NCBI GenBank assembly: GCA_013397935.1
Contig: VZRN01000234.1
Location: forward strand, 708,612-772,611
Direction: 5' to 3'
DNA from: Dasyornis broadbenti
Taxonomy: Eukaryota > Chordata > Aves > Passeriformes > Dasyornithidae
Length of the DNA: 64,000 nt
Under the pieces are notes generated by a model, which saw nothing but the letters and a program-made list of their open reading frames with translations, was not told the origin of the DNA and made no database searches. Positions 48,390 to 60,021 of the stretch are shown piece by piece. The first letter of the stretch is position 1, and every line of letters starts with the position of its first letter. The position numbers and the translations under genes are program-made.

Positions 48390-49115
48390 GAAGCTGGTGT
48401 TGCCTTGGAATGCACAAGGATAGAAGCCTATCCAGGGACAACTGCGATGGGACTGTGATGTATAAAGGCCATTATTGGGACAGAGATATCGAGCTGCCTG
48501 GTCAGATTGTGCAAAGCGACTGTTTTATAAGGATAGAAACTCACTCTAATAAAACCAAAACTTGTGCTATTCCCTCTGTTACCTGCTGTATTTAATACTG
48601 TCTCTCACTTTTTTTTTTTCTATTCTCATTTCATTTTGTTTCCAGAAGAGATTTAGGGTTTGGGGGGTAGAGTTTGGCTCATAGGTATGCCTTACTGAAC
48701 ATAACTCTGGTAACAAGCTGTACCTTTCCCATGAGGGGAACATGCCAGTCATTCCCATAAGCCATGACTTTGGATTTTTTTGTTGTTGTTGGTTGTTTTT
48801 CAGTTGTTTACTGTGTTCTTATCCTTGGTCTGACTGTACCTGAATCCTGGGACCACTGCTGATGTGTAACCAATGTTACTCAAGAGCTGGTGTAGTAATT
48901 TAAAGTGTAAAGTTGTAACATACTGTTGTGAAAACTGTGAAATCCCTGTATTTCAGTGTCTGTATTTATGCAAATAACCTCTCCTTTCCTCTGACTGCTG
49001 CTCTGTGCACTGTCACTCGTTATCTACAGCTGCAAAAATCTCTTGGTATTAATTTCAGTGTCTTCCTTGTCTGTGTATTGTAACCAAACTCAAATAAATA
49101 CACATTACTAATTTA
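48390..49115 (+). other. ACLY 3'UTR with two poly(A) signals
   Basis: AATAAA occurs at 48548-48553 (about 160 nt after the stop) and at 49093-49098 (about 705 nt after it). The distal one is followed by a T- and GT-rich stretch. The region is AT-rich and noncoding. Confidence 0.7.
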
Positions 49116-49676
49116 TTCTTTTTCCATGTGTGACTTCTACAACTTGGTCTTAAACAGTGTCTAAAGGGAATGTGTGACAAGCTGTCATTTAACAAAATAA
49201 CAACCCTCAAAGTAATTACTCCTTGGGCTCTGTTTCAGGTGATTTTAAAAAGGGAGAAATAAAAATCAAACTCCATACAGACTTCATCTTGCCTGTTTCA
49301 GTGTAGGTCAAAAAGATGAAATTTGGCAAAGTAGAGAATACACAGAAGGACAAAAACTAGCTATGACTGATAAAGCATTATAATAAGAGTTAGGGAACTG
49401 TGCTGTGTGTATTGAAAACATGAAATAATCAATTACAGCTCACTTTGCTTTAATTAACAACCCTATGTACCTTAGAGTGAGAGAATTCCTAGTCCTTAGG
49501 GGCAGCCTGGGAGGGCACGGGAAGGAAGAAGAAAATAATCAGCATTGCCTGAGGCTCCGAGCAGAACCGGGTCTGGGTTTGGTCAGTGGTACCTGAGCTC
49601 CCCCATGGCGCACGAAGAACTGGGAGCCACCGGGGCCGTTCCCACGACAGCGAAGCTGAGGGCACGCGTGGTGCCC

Positions 49677-49862
49677 GGAGCTGAGGGGATGGAGACCCGG
49701 GGGGATTCGGGCCTGAGGGGATGGGGTATACCGGGAAGTTCCGGGGGGTCCTGGCTGAGGGGATGCGGTGTTCCAGGAGGTCCGGGACGGTCCCGGGCTG
49801 AGGGGATGAGAATCCATAGGGGTCCCGGGCTGAGGGGACGCGGGGTCTCGGAGGGTCCCGGA
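49677..49862. repeat. GC-rich minisatellite with alternating 32/42-43 bp spacing
   Basis: CTGAGGGGA recurs at 49681, 49713, 49755, 49798 and 49830 (spacings 32, 42, 43, 32). The units also share GGTCCCGGG-like blocks. Confidence 0.85.
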
Positions 49863-49927
49863 CGCTGGTGCCCACTCCCCTCACGGCGCCGCTGCCGCCG
49901 CCACTGCCCTGCAAAGGCGCTCTCTCT

Positions 49928-49942
49928 CCGCCAGGGGGCAGC
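49928..49942 (+). promoter_or_regulatory. CTCF-like motif at the KLHL11 5' end
   Basis: CCGCCAGGGGGCAGC is a near-perfect CTCF core, 15 bp before the assembly gap. Confidence 0.6.
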
Positions 49943-49956
49943 GCCGCGCCCCGCCC

Positions 49957-50012
49957 NNNNNNNNNNNNNNNNNNNNNNNNNNNNNNNNNNNNNNNNNNNN
50001 NNNNNNNNNNNN
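49957..50012. other. Assembly gap (56 N) in KLHL11 exon 1
   Basis: Fifty-six undetermined bases lie in extreme GC sequence. The gap size may be nominal, so frame across it cannot be trusted. Confidence 0.99.
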
Positions 50013-52257
50013 GGCCCCGGCCACGGCCCCGGCCCCGGCCCGCCGGTGGCCGAGGCGGAGCGCGGGGGTCCGCGCGGCGGCGGGGTGGACGGGGAGGCCG
50101 AGGCGGAGGAGTTCGGGTGCCCGGCGCACTGCTCCGACCTGGCTTGGCGGCAGAACGAGCAGCGCCGCCACGGCCTGTACTGCGACATCACGCTGGCGTT
50201 CGGCGGCGCGGGCATGGCCCGCGAGTACCGGGCGCACCGGTCCGTCCTGGCCGCTGCCACCGAGTACTTCACGCCACTGCTCTCGGGGGGGTTCGCGGAG
50301 TCGCGCTCGGGTCGCGTGGAGCTGCAGAAGTGGAGCTCGGAGGCCGGCCCCGACCCTGATACGGTGGAGGCCGTTATCGGTTTCATGTACACTGGCACCA
50401 TCCGCGTGAGCCCCGGTAATGTCCATGAGGTGCTGGAGATGGCGGACAGGTAAGCGGCTGGGACGGGGGCTGGCGGGGACCAGGCCGTGGCATCAGAGGG
50501 TCACAGTCTGATTTGGGTTGGAAGGAACCTTAGAAGTTCATCTCGTTCCACCTCTTGCCATGGGCAGGGATACCTTCCTCTAGACCAGGTTGCTCCAAGC
50601 TTCATCCAGCCCGGCCTTGAAGACTTCCAGGGATGTATAACTCCCTTGTTTGTCCTGCAGGTTTCTGCTGACCCGGTTAAAAGACTTCTGTGGAGAGTTT
50701 CTGAAAAAGAAACTGAACCTCTCCAACTGTGTGGCAGTTCACAGCTTGGCCCACATGTATTCCCTGAATCAGCTGGCCCTCAAAGCACAGGATATGATCA
50801 GGAGAAACTTCCACAAAGTCATCCAAGATGAGGAGTTCTACACCTTGCCATTTCACCTTGTCCGGGACTGGCTCTCAGACTCAGAGATCACAGTAGACTC
50901 TGAAGAAATCCTCTTTGAGACTGTTTTGAAGTGGGTTCAGAAAAGTCCTGAGGAAAGAGAGAGGTACTTTGAAGATCTCTTTAAGCTTCTAAGATTGTCT
51001 CAGATGAAACCCACGTACCTGACTCGCCACGTCAAATCTGAGCGGCTGGTGTTGAGCAACGAGGCCTGTGTGAAGTTGGTGTCCGAGGCCGTGGAGAGCC
51101 ATGCCCTGCGCTCCGAGAACCTGCAGTCTGGGAATCTGCAGCATTCCGCCTGTCCCGCCGCACTGCTGCCGCGCTTCGGCCAGAACATGGATGTCATCAT
51201 GGTGATCGGCGGCGTGTCCGAGGGCGGTGACTACCTGAGCGAGTGTGTGGGCTACTTCATCGATGAGGACAGGTGGGTCAACCTACCTCACATCCACAAC
51301 CACCTGGATGGGCACGCTGTGGCCGTGACAGAGTCCTACGTGTATGTGGCTGGCTCCATGGAACCAGGGTTTGCCAAGACTGTGGAAAGATACAATCCAA
51401 ACAGAAATATTTGGGAGCAGGTTTCAAATCTAATCACCAGGAAGCATTCCTTTGGCCTTACTGAAGTGAAAGGCAACTTGTACAGTATTGGTGGACACGG
51501 CAATTTCAGTCCAGGCTTTAAAGATGTGGCCATTTATAATCCTGAGCAGGACAAATGGGTGAACCTGGAGTCAGCACCGAAGATCCTGCGGGATGTCAAA
51601 GCTGTCTCCGTAGAGGACCGGTTTGTGTATGTGGCCGCCCGCACCCCAGTTGACAGCGACAGTGAGGACGGGCTGAGGGCCGTTATTATCAGATATGATG
51701 CTGAAACCAGGCAGTGGCAGGACGTGGAGTCCCTGCCCCTCATCGACAACTACTGCTCCTTCCAGATGTCTGTTGCCAACACCAACTTCTACCACACGGC
51801 ATCGTGCTGTCCCAAGAGTTACCCCATAGACAATGAGGAAGCCAAGGGAAAGATCTCCAGCAGGGCCTCGGATGAAATCCTGGAATCCTTGCCCCCTGAG
51901 GTCCTGAGCATTGAAGGAGCAGCTATTTGTTACTACAAAGATGATGTGTTTATCATCGGGGGGTGGAAGAACAGCGATGACATTGACAAGCAGTACAGGA
52001 AGGAGGCCTATCGCTACTGTGCTGAGCGGAAACGCTGGATGCTCCTGCCCCCAATGCCGCAGCCCCGCTGCAGAGCCACTGCCTGCCATGTGAGAATCCC
52101 CTTCAGGTGCCTGCAGGGAACACAGAGATACCCCATGCCACAAAATCTGATGTGGCAAAAAGATAGAATAAGGCAAATGCAGGAAAGGCAGATGCAGGAA
52201 ATACACCGATATTCCCTGAGCTTACGGAGGATGCCACGCTCCCAGATCGAGTGCTAG
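50013..52257 (+). CDS. KLHL11: KLHL11, BTB-BACK-Kelch Cullin-3 adaptor (5' end in gap)
   Basis: Substrate adaptor of CUL3 ubiquitin ligases. Two exons: up to 50449, and 50661-52257. The join (GCGGACAG to GTTTCTG) gives MADRFLLTRLKDFC. Exon 1 carries the BTB domain: WRQNEQRRHGLYCDITLAF, EYRAHRSVLAAATEYFTPLL and VEAVIGFMYTG. Exon 2 begins with BACK (FYTLPFHLVRDWLSD, ETVLKWVQ) and continues through the kelch blades: VIGGVSEGGDYLSECVGYF, SYVYVAGSMEPGFAKTVERY, LYSIGGHGNFSPGFKD and VFIIGGWKNSDD. It ends SQIEC, stop TAG at 52255-52257. Human KLHL11 has 708 residues and two exons; only the poorly conserved N-terminus is missing here. The large intronless second exon is normal for this gene. Confidence 0.95.
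50489..50640 (-). mobile_element. CR1 3'-end fragment filling KLHL11 intron 1
   Basis: GATTTGGGTTGGAAGGAACC, then CTTGCCATGGGCAGGGATAC and AGACCAGGTTGCTCCAAGC are inverted CR1 3'UTR. The intron is 50450-50660 (211 bp), so about 70% of it is CR1. Confidence 0.88.
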
Positions 52258-52289
52258 TGTCTGGAATATCACTCCTGATGAGCCTAGGA

Positions 52290-52295
52290 AATAAA
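52290..52295 (+). terminator. Proximal KLHL11 poly(A) signal
   Basis: AATAAA begins 33 nt after the KLHL11 stop, followed by T-rich sequence. Confidence 0.5.
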
Positions 52296-55200
52296 CCCTT
52301 TTGTTAGGCTTGATGTGTCTTTATAAGACATGAGGGTATGGATGGGATTTGATGCATAAAACCAGCATCTGTTGTGTACTGAAAATTCAGAAGCTCAGAA
52401 GTTGAGAGTGGGTGGGAATTGAGACACTCCATGACTCCAACAGTATTCCTTAATGATACCCAGGGAAAAGCTGTAGCCTGTATCGGGCTGTGAAATGTCT
52501 CCGGGAACATTAAGCCTGTTACTTCTCTCCTCAGATCTTTGGTTCCAAGGGTTTCTGTAGAGTTAGTCTCTAACAGTTCTACTTGGAAGATCAAAGCTCT
52601 CTCTCTTAATAATTTAGTGGTTACATTTGTGTGTGCTTGAAAGCACCTGTTTCATTTGCACTTATCTCTTGACATTCCTTTGATTCTCTCCTCAGTGACT
52701 AAACTTCACAGGATTGGTGTTGATGTACTTGGCTTTCCCAAGCTGGAGGCAAGTGCAATAGTTCTGTATGAAACAAAAGCACAATATTTCTTTATGAAAT
52801 TACTTCAGGATGTTTCTATGTGTATTAAATATTTTGTATCCGTTTGTTGTAGAGAGGCTGCAGAGTTTGTTTATAAATGGATGATTGGTTGGACACAAGA
52901 CACTTGCTAAAAGAGAGCTTGAGGCGGTGGATTTTTTTTCAGGTCTATTTGCAGGTTTGAGTCTGTCTCTGACTCAAACTTAGGAACTTGGGTCAACAGC
53001 CTGAGTAAAGGAGTGACAGCCAAGGATGAGCCACCTACCCACACTGGCTGTTCAGTTCTGTCAGAGTGAATCAGTAAGAGTGGGATTATTTCACAGGAAT
53101 ATAGTGGAACCTGAGCTACTTGTAGGTCTTTTCTCAAGTGTTGCACATGTTTTAATTCTAGTGAAAAGTGATGGAAGAGCCCCTGCCGTTCCCAGCCTGT
53201 CTCTGACAATCAGAAGGCTTTGCCCTCCATGTGATGTCCCAAGGGACTCCCAGCAGCTGTGCTGCAGCTCTGTACCAGGTTGGCATGTGTGCTCCTATGG
53301 GGGGAGAGCTGGGCTTTCAGAGTCTCCAAGCATTTGAATTTCCCCACTTGCTGTGGGGTTGAGATTTAAGCTCATTTAAACACCTTTTAGCATTCTGAGG
53401 TGGCTGTACATGCAAGTGCCCTGGTTGGTTCTGGATTGCTTTCTTCTGTACTCCCAGGGAGGAGAACATGGGATATTCCCTTTGGAATATCTCTACACCT
53501 GTTGCACTGAGCACTCCATCCCCTCAGTCCAAGAAGCTCTTTAATTCACCAATGGTTTCAGTGCATACTTCCTACCTCCTTTTCTCCCCATCCTTCCCTT
53601 CATTTGAATGTTCCAGGTTTTCCCATGAAGTCTGACTCAGGATCTTAGGGAAGGGAATGGGCAGGAGTAATCTGGGTATTAAAAAATTTGTGTAGACAAA
53701 CATTTTTGGAAAATCTATTACTGTTCTTGGTTCATTGATGATTTGCTGGTGGTTTTGATGTGGGTGACTTCTTTGCAAAGAACTTTTTGGGGTTTGTTTT
53801 GGTTTTAATTGTTTTGCTTCCTGAGCTGCTCCTTCTCCTTTTCCAGTTCAACAGGCAGCCCAGATCATATCTGAAACTTGGGGTAAGTCTTTCCACCACT
53901 CAGTGTGTAAAGGTTTCTCTGATGTGTACATCCCTTAATGCTCCACTTTGTGGTTCATGGGCCATTTTGATATCAATAACTTGTCTGTTTGTGAGAGAGT
54001 CTCCAGCCTTAGTTAAAAAAAACTACCAAACTTGAAATTCTGAACAGTTCGTCTCAGTTTACTCCTCTGTGCTGACTGTGTTGCATTTTCTTTGCCTGTT
54101 GGGTTGTTGGGGCAGGTGAAGTTTATGTTGCTGGCTTCATGCAAGAGGAAATAGGTGAGTTTAAGGTGATGTTTGTAGGTGACTGTTCCCAAACAGGTCC
54201 TACAGGCCTGTAAGCTGGGGGTGATCCATGGAGTGTGTCTCGTGGACTCTTGCAGGTCTGACTGTAGTAGGTGCAGAATTGCTGCTGCTGCAGCAGTTTG
54301 TGATAAAGTGTGCAAATGCCTCTAGTGCTGAATCCATCGATGTAACAGCAATAGCTGATTTTAGAATACTTTCCCAGACTTTGCACCAAAGCAACATAGA
54401 GGAGTTCATGTTCTCCACCCCACTGAACTGGCTGGAGGGATTTAAGAAGTAGTTGGAGAGTGGTAGTAGGTCACACCACCACAGCTCTCTCCAAGCCTTC
54501 TGTAGGCTATCATCGAATACGGACAATTTGTAGGGAGAAACACCAAGATTATTTCAGTTGGAATAGGAGCTGAATGTTTAATGCATGACACTGTGCTACA
54601 AAGAGGCCAGAACAAACCTTGCAGTCTTTCCTTTTTGTAAGCAAAATTGATATTGCACTTCCCAGGAGGACTTTGGGCTGACGGACAAGCTGTGGCATTT
54701 CCTAAAAGCACTCCACTCAGAGACAGTGTCAGCCCAGCCCCATCCCTGAACAGGTAACTTGTGTGTGCCAGCCGCATGCCATGTGTGCTGTGCTGTCCCT
54801 CTGTGTGCTCCGGGTTGGGGGGACCTGGCAGCAGCACAGGCTGCCCTTAATGTTTGCTCTGCCAGTTCTGGGATAGTTTTGAGCAGTTGGGGTTTTTTAA
54901 CCTTGAATTCCAGTGGACCAGTGGCACTGATGTGGTTTGTGACTGATAGGTCAAATGATCCATTGCATTGGATGAGGTGTTGGGGGAATTGTGTTCTTGG
55001 CTCTGGCTGCAGTTTAGCCCACAAGCCTGTGAATCCATAACAATTCCTTGTGACCCTTGACCACCATAGCTTTCTGGGTGTTTATCAAATGATCCCATAA
55101 AGAAAAGCATGGGAATTCTTCCCGTGTGTTTCTAGTGGCTGGTCAGCTGTCAGCAGGATCCCAGTGTGTTTTCAGTAGGGGAGAGAAGGCAGACTGCTGG

Positions 55201-56122
55201 CCTCACTGAGGGAAAAGGACATGGAGGGGAGTTTTCCTCCTTGGGACAATCACACCTCTACACCTGTCCTGATACTTGCCACAAAACACACGTATCATGT
55301 CCTGGCTTTCTGCTCAAAGTACCAGTGGCACCTGTCAGGTGCCACCGGGCACTGTAGTAACTCCCAGGGGCCATATGTGCACATAATATTTTATAACTAC
55401 CTGGATACTCCATTAGTAACCAGGGGTTGTGTATGTTTTTAATAAGACTCCCTTGCACATAGTGGGAGACCACTTCAGACATGAAGCAAACAGCCCGAAG
55501 TTACATGTGCTGTGAACAACTGTGCCCAGCATTCTGTTTGACTATTGCAATTGCGTTTTTCTCCATGACAGTAAATATTCAAATCCAAGCTCCTGGCTTA
55601 GCTTGTGATGGAATACCCTGGTGGCTGCCAACAAACCCAGTCCCAAGGAATTACAACTTTTTATGTTGTTCTTAACACAGCCTTGTAGCATCCAGTTGGC
55701 TTTGAAAAGCAAGCATAAAGAAAGTGGTTTGTGGCTTGGATTTATTTTCAGCTATGTCCACCTTAGGCTGGGGTATGAGCCATCTCCTGTTTGATAGTCC
55801 TGGGTGGAATCTGATAAAAACAGGTGCTCTTGAGGATCTAATCCTGTTACTAATATGAATGTAGAGTGTGGAACTAATGAGTTGTTTGATGACCATTAAT
55901 AGTCAGATTCTCCTCGTGGGTCCATGTCACTGTGGGTCGCAGCAGCTCTGCTCTCCTGGCATATTAACAGCAGGACAGCAGTTTGCTGGGGAGCAGCAGT
56001 CCTGTCCTTACCTGTGAGGTAAAGTAGTGTGTGTCATAGACTCTTTGAAACAGATCCTGCTGTCCTATTCTTGACCTTAAATACACTGTACTAAAGTTTA
56101 TTGTAAGAGGTGAATTAATGAA

Positions 56123-56137
56123 AATAAACCTTTTATT
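56123..56137. terminator. Back-to-back poly(A) signals between KLHL11 and KLHL10
   Basis: AATAAA on the plus strand (56123-56128) lies 3 bp from TTTATT (56132-56137), which is AATAAA on the minus strand. Together they form an inverted pair that could serve both convergent genes. Confidence 0.45.
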
Positions 56138-56316
56138 TCTCTAGCATTCTGTTGTACTTTTGATTTTTTAAGTTGCTGGATAGGGTGTGGCTGTTACATT
56201 CAGTAGTACTGTGGAGTGAAAGTTTTAAATCCTAATGATCCTTTTGGCCTGTTACAATTGTTTCTATTTTAGAACAGAGAACATACTCCCTTGCTCCCAT
56301 GGGGACTTTACTACCT

Positions 56317-56408
56317 ATAGAGCACTGTTTACACAGGCATCCAGTGATGGGATGCTCAGAAGACTTTATTAGATACGCAGAGCTATTTACACAAGCATCC
56401 AGTGATGG
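56317..56408. repeat. Imperfect direct duplication in the KLHL10 3'UTR
   Basis: The ~33-bp segment ending GCATCCAGTGATGG at 56350 recurs 58 bp downstream, ending at 56408. Shared blocks are TTTACACA and GCATCCAGTGATGG. Confidence 0.85.
56365..56370 (-). terminator. Proximal KLHL10 poly(A) signal
   Basis: AATAAA on the minus strand about 72 nt after the KLHL10 stop. Confidence 0.6.
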
Positions 56409-56441
56409 CTGATCACAGCACTCCTAGCTAAGGGGAACTAT

Positions 56442-59400
56442 TTACAACGGCGAGCTGCGAGTTGAACTGGTGAACAAGATGTCCATGGAGGAGCTATGCT
56501 GGTGGTAGTGTTGCCTAGCGATGTATTCCATGACATTGGAGAGTCCTGGCACCACGCAGCAGCTGACGGCGCTGCGGGTGATGCCCATGCTGTGGGCATC
56601 GTACCACTCATTGGTGTCCTCCTCGTAGCACTCGGTGGCAACGGTGGTGCTGAACCCATTAAAGCCCCCAACCACAAACAACAGGCCATCCATCACCTCA
56701 ATGCCAAAGTTGCTGCGTGGATTTAGCATGGAGGGTACGGCGTGCCAGGCGTTGGCAATAGGGTTGTACGCTTCCACGCTCTGGAGCCGGCTGTTCCCAT
56801 CAAACCCTCCAACCTGTGAATGTCAAAGGGACAGAGCTGAAAGGAGCCTTTCCTCAGCCCGATCCTGCCACACACCTGTGAGATGGGAACTGCTCCTGCC
56901 TCCCTGGCTGCAGTCTGAGCATGGTGGAGAACACAAGATCTCCAAACATGGGTCTTACTTATTGCAGTCTTCTCCCTGCTCTCTGAGGAGCTTTCCAAAG
57001 CACTTTATGCAACTGTCCATTTTGACAGTTCTCCAGAAGCTGGATGCCGTCCATGGAGAGGATAAACAATGGATGAACAGGCCCAAGTCCCTGCTCTGTG
57101 CTGCTGATGCTGTTGGCAGCGGCAGAAATTACGTTCTTTGCTGCAGCTGCTTGAACATTGCCAAACACTGTTTTCATACCAAAAAGTGTGTGATGGGTGA
57201 TAACATTCTTGGGAAGTGCATCAACTTTTCTGGCTCTGATTTCCCTAAACCTCATGTAAACACATGACCAGCCTGGAGATCTGGGAACTACAGCCATCCA
57301 AAGGGCTGCAGTGCTGGGTGGTGTTAGCCCTTACCGCATACACTTGGTTCCCGTATGCCATCACCCCAACTCCGCTTCTCCTGCTGCTCATTGGGGCGAT
57401 CAGGGACCACTGGTTTGTGGTGGGGTTGAACACTTCAGCTGAGTTGAGGCACTGATCGCCATCAAACCCACCACAGATGTACACCTGGGGACAGGAGATG
57501 GGGGAAAGTGTGAGTGGAGTGGTTAGACCCTTGGTGAGGAAAGATGTTGAAGAGAAAATGAATGGTGTAGCTGGATTTTTGGGGTGTTTTGTTTTAGAAT
57601 GGGAATGGTCTTGTCATCCTGGGTTTGAAGTAGCAGCAGCGCAAAGAGTTGATGCCAGCAAGATTTAGACTCTTGATTTTCCAAGCTACATGAAGCGGAC
57701 AGGCCTGGTATCACACCTGTGGCCAGGAAAAGGACTGTCGGGCACCAGCTGGGGAGCAGCTCTGGAAGAGTTTTTGTACTCCTACTTGCATCTCTGCCCC
57801 ACCAGGCAGGCTGCTTTATATCTGTAGCTTCAGGATTTAATGAATTGTTATGACTTTAAGTGTTACAAGTACAGTGAAAGTTTATGTAAGCTTTCTTCAT
57901 GCTAGAGCCCCAGCTGCTCTTGGTTGGGGTTAGTTTACCTTTCCATTCAGCGTGGTTGCACTGGCGTCGCTCCTCTGCTCGTGCATTGGGGTGATCAGGG
58001 TCCACTGGTTGGTGTCTGGGTCATACCGCTCTGCTGTGTTGAGCCGCATGTACCCATCAAACCCTCCCATGGCATAGATGAAGTTGTCCACAACGGTGAC
58101 ACTAACGTAGCAGCGCCGTGAGTGCATGGGTGCTACCTGCTGCCATGTCTTCTGGAGAGGATCAAACCGTTTGACGATGTTGAAATAATCTGTGCCATCA
58201 AATCCACCGATAACATAGACATGGCCTTTCAAATAAGCCGAGCCATGATAGGCAACGGGGCTCTCTTGCTCCCAGGGGATGTTCAGCCATTTGTCAGTGC
58301 GGCCGTCGTAGGTCTCGATGGCGCTGGTCGCACCACCCCCACTCCAGCCCCCGATGGCAAAGAGGATGGCGTAGGGCAAGCGCGGCCGGGTGAGTGGGTT
58401 GGCGTTGACCGAGGAACTTTGGCCATAGGAGTTCAGGTCATAGATTTCAGACAGGGCACTGATGATGAGATCTTTGCAGTTGGCATTGTCCTTCACGTAC
58501 TCGTGAGCTTTGACGTTGTTCATGAAGTAGTCGGATTGTAGGAGTGCCAGTCGAACCTGAAACATGCAGGGAGGAGGTTGGAGTACTAATACTGATGGTT
58601 TCCCCCTCAGTAGCCTTTGGGGACAGCTCCGAAGCTGTGCTGCACCCACCTTGCTCAGCAAGCAGGCGATGTGCTGCCTCCTGTTCTGCGGGTCATGAGC
58701 AATCCACCTCAGCACAGCCTCAAACACAGCTTCTTCTCGCCGCACGTTAAGCTCATCCTTCTCAATGATGTGTGCCAGCTCCTCGGCAGAGAGATCTAGG
58801 AACTCCTCAGACACCTGGGACACCTCCTCGAAGTGATGCAGGATGTACACGCAGGCATCTGCGCGCAGGTCGGGGCAGTGGTAGTAGTCAGTGAGTCTGC
58901 AAATGCCAATGCAATTCTCAAAGCACAGCCTGGAACTGAGGAACTCACAGCACAGGTTGACGATGCCCATGACATTGAACTGATCTGCTGCAGCCAGCAA
59001 ACTCTCAACGTTGTCTTCTGTGATGGGTACTGTCCCAGTGTAGGCGTAATTAATGATGAGACCCATCATTTCAGCTGAAATGCCAGGGATTTGATAGACC
59101 ATCTTGTCTGCGGTGTCCCAGTTGGTAAACAGAGTCCTGAAAACATGGTGTTGCTGTGTTAAACCCTGTCCCTGAATCCTCTGTGCTCCTCCTGCTCCCA
59201 GGGCACCTGTTTTGGCACTGGTAGGAGCCATTCTACCAGGAGGCCCCATGGTTTATTGATTAATGTTTTACTTGATGGTTGTTTGAAAAAGGAGATGCAG
59301 CCTCTGGAGCGTACCAGAGCTGGAGGCAGCAGAGCAGGGAGTTTCACTGGAGAGGAGCAGAGGGGTAGAATCCCCTCATCATCTGCTGCCCACCCTGTGC

Positions 59401-60021
59401 CCAGGACAATGGGGAGTTTGTGGGTGCGGGTGCACACGGCCGGGGCATGTTCAGTGTCTCACCCACGAGCACCCCAAGTCCTTCTCCCCAGGGCTGCTCT
59501 CAATCTGTTCATCCCCCAGCCTGGATTGATACCAGGGTGGGGTTGCCCCAACCCAGGTGCAGCATCAACATTTGGTCTTGAATCCCAGAGAATCACAGGG
59601 TGTGGTGAAGGCAAAGCTGCCCCATGGCAGCCAGGCCAGGCTGGCCAGGCTCCAGCCCTGCGCCGTGTCTGGGGCTCCTCTGACACCACTGCCAAGAGCC
59701 ACTGATATATGCTGGGCTGTGGATTAATCCTAGTGTTCAGGGAAGTGTGAGGACTGTGGGAAATCACTTGATGAGAGGTTCAGTGCAGGTGGAAGTCCTG
59801 GAGACATGGTGAGGCAGGGTGACCTCAATCAGGGAATAGTGTCTGCCCCCATTCCCTTGTGTTTCAAGTACTGACCTGAAGTAGAGACTGCAGCAAGAGA
59901 GGATGAGTTTGTGAGCCTTGAATTCCACCCCATTTACACTGATGATCACATCACAGAATCTCCCTTCCAGGCGGAGCTCGTTGGAGATGCTACAACTCCT
60001 ATCGCTCATCTTCCTCTCCAT
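56442..60021 (-). CDS. KLHL10: KLHL10, testis BTB-BACK-Kelch Cullin-3 adaptor
   Basis: In mammals it is a spermatid-specific CUL3 adaptor needed for spermiogenesis. Exons on the minus strand: 60021-59876, 59136-58650, 58556-57939, 57484-57335 and 56813-56442. All are GT-AG and in phase, giving 590 residues (human 608). The start MERKMSDRS matches an internal Met of the human N-terminus. The frame stays open upstream to 60240, so a longer N-terminus is possible. Exons 1-2 carry BTB (NELRLEGRFCDVIISVNG, EFKAHKLILSCCSLYFR) and BACK (NVMGIVNLCCEFL, IIEKDELNVRREEAVFEAV). Exons 3-5 hold six kelch repeats: AIGGWSGG, VIGGFDG, AMGGFDG, ICGGFDG, VGGFDG and VVGGFNG. The last ~25 residues diverge from human. 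It is divergent from NT5C3B and convergent with KLHL11. Confidence 0.95.

Larger units (their letters stand above)
49116..49956 (+). other. ACLY-KLHL11 intergenic region and KLHL11 promoter/5' end
   Basis: AT-rich sequence gives way near 49500 to a GC-rich block with an irregular minisatellite (49677-49862) and a CTCF-like site. The KLHL11 start codon probably lies near 49.9 kb or inside the adjoining gap. A reading frame is open from 49545 through the gap, but the sequence before the gap does not resemble KLHL11. Confidence 0.55.
52258..56441. other. Convergent KLHL11-KLHL10 intergenic and 3'UTR region
   Basis: No coding exon was recognised. KLHL11 poly(A) candidates are AATAAA at 52290-52295, 33 nt after its stop, and at 56123-56128. 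KLHL10 candidates on the minus strand are TTTATT at 56365-56370 and 56132-56137. The interval is AT-rich unique-looking sequence and may be mainly a long KLHL11 3'UTR. Confidence 0.55.

Noticed and set aside
49545..49956. Extension of KLHL11 exon 1 upstream of the gap
   Set aside because: The frame is open, but the sequence is minisatellite-rich and unlike KLHL11. The gap length may be arbitrary, so the frame relation is unreliable.
51571..52206. 211-residue open frame antisense to KLHL11 exon 2
   Set aside because: It is a shadow of a well-conserved coding exon on the other strand.
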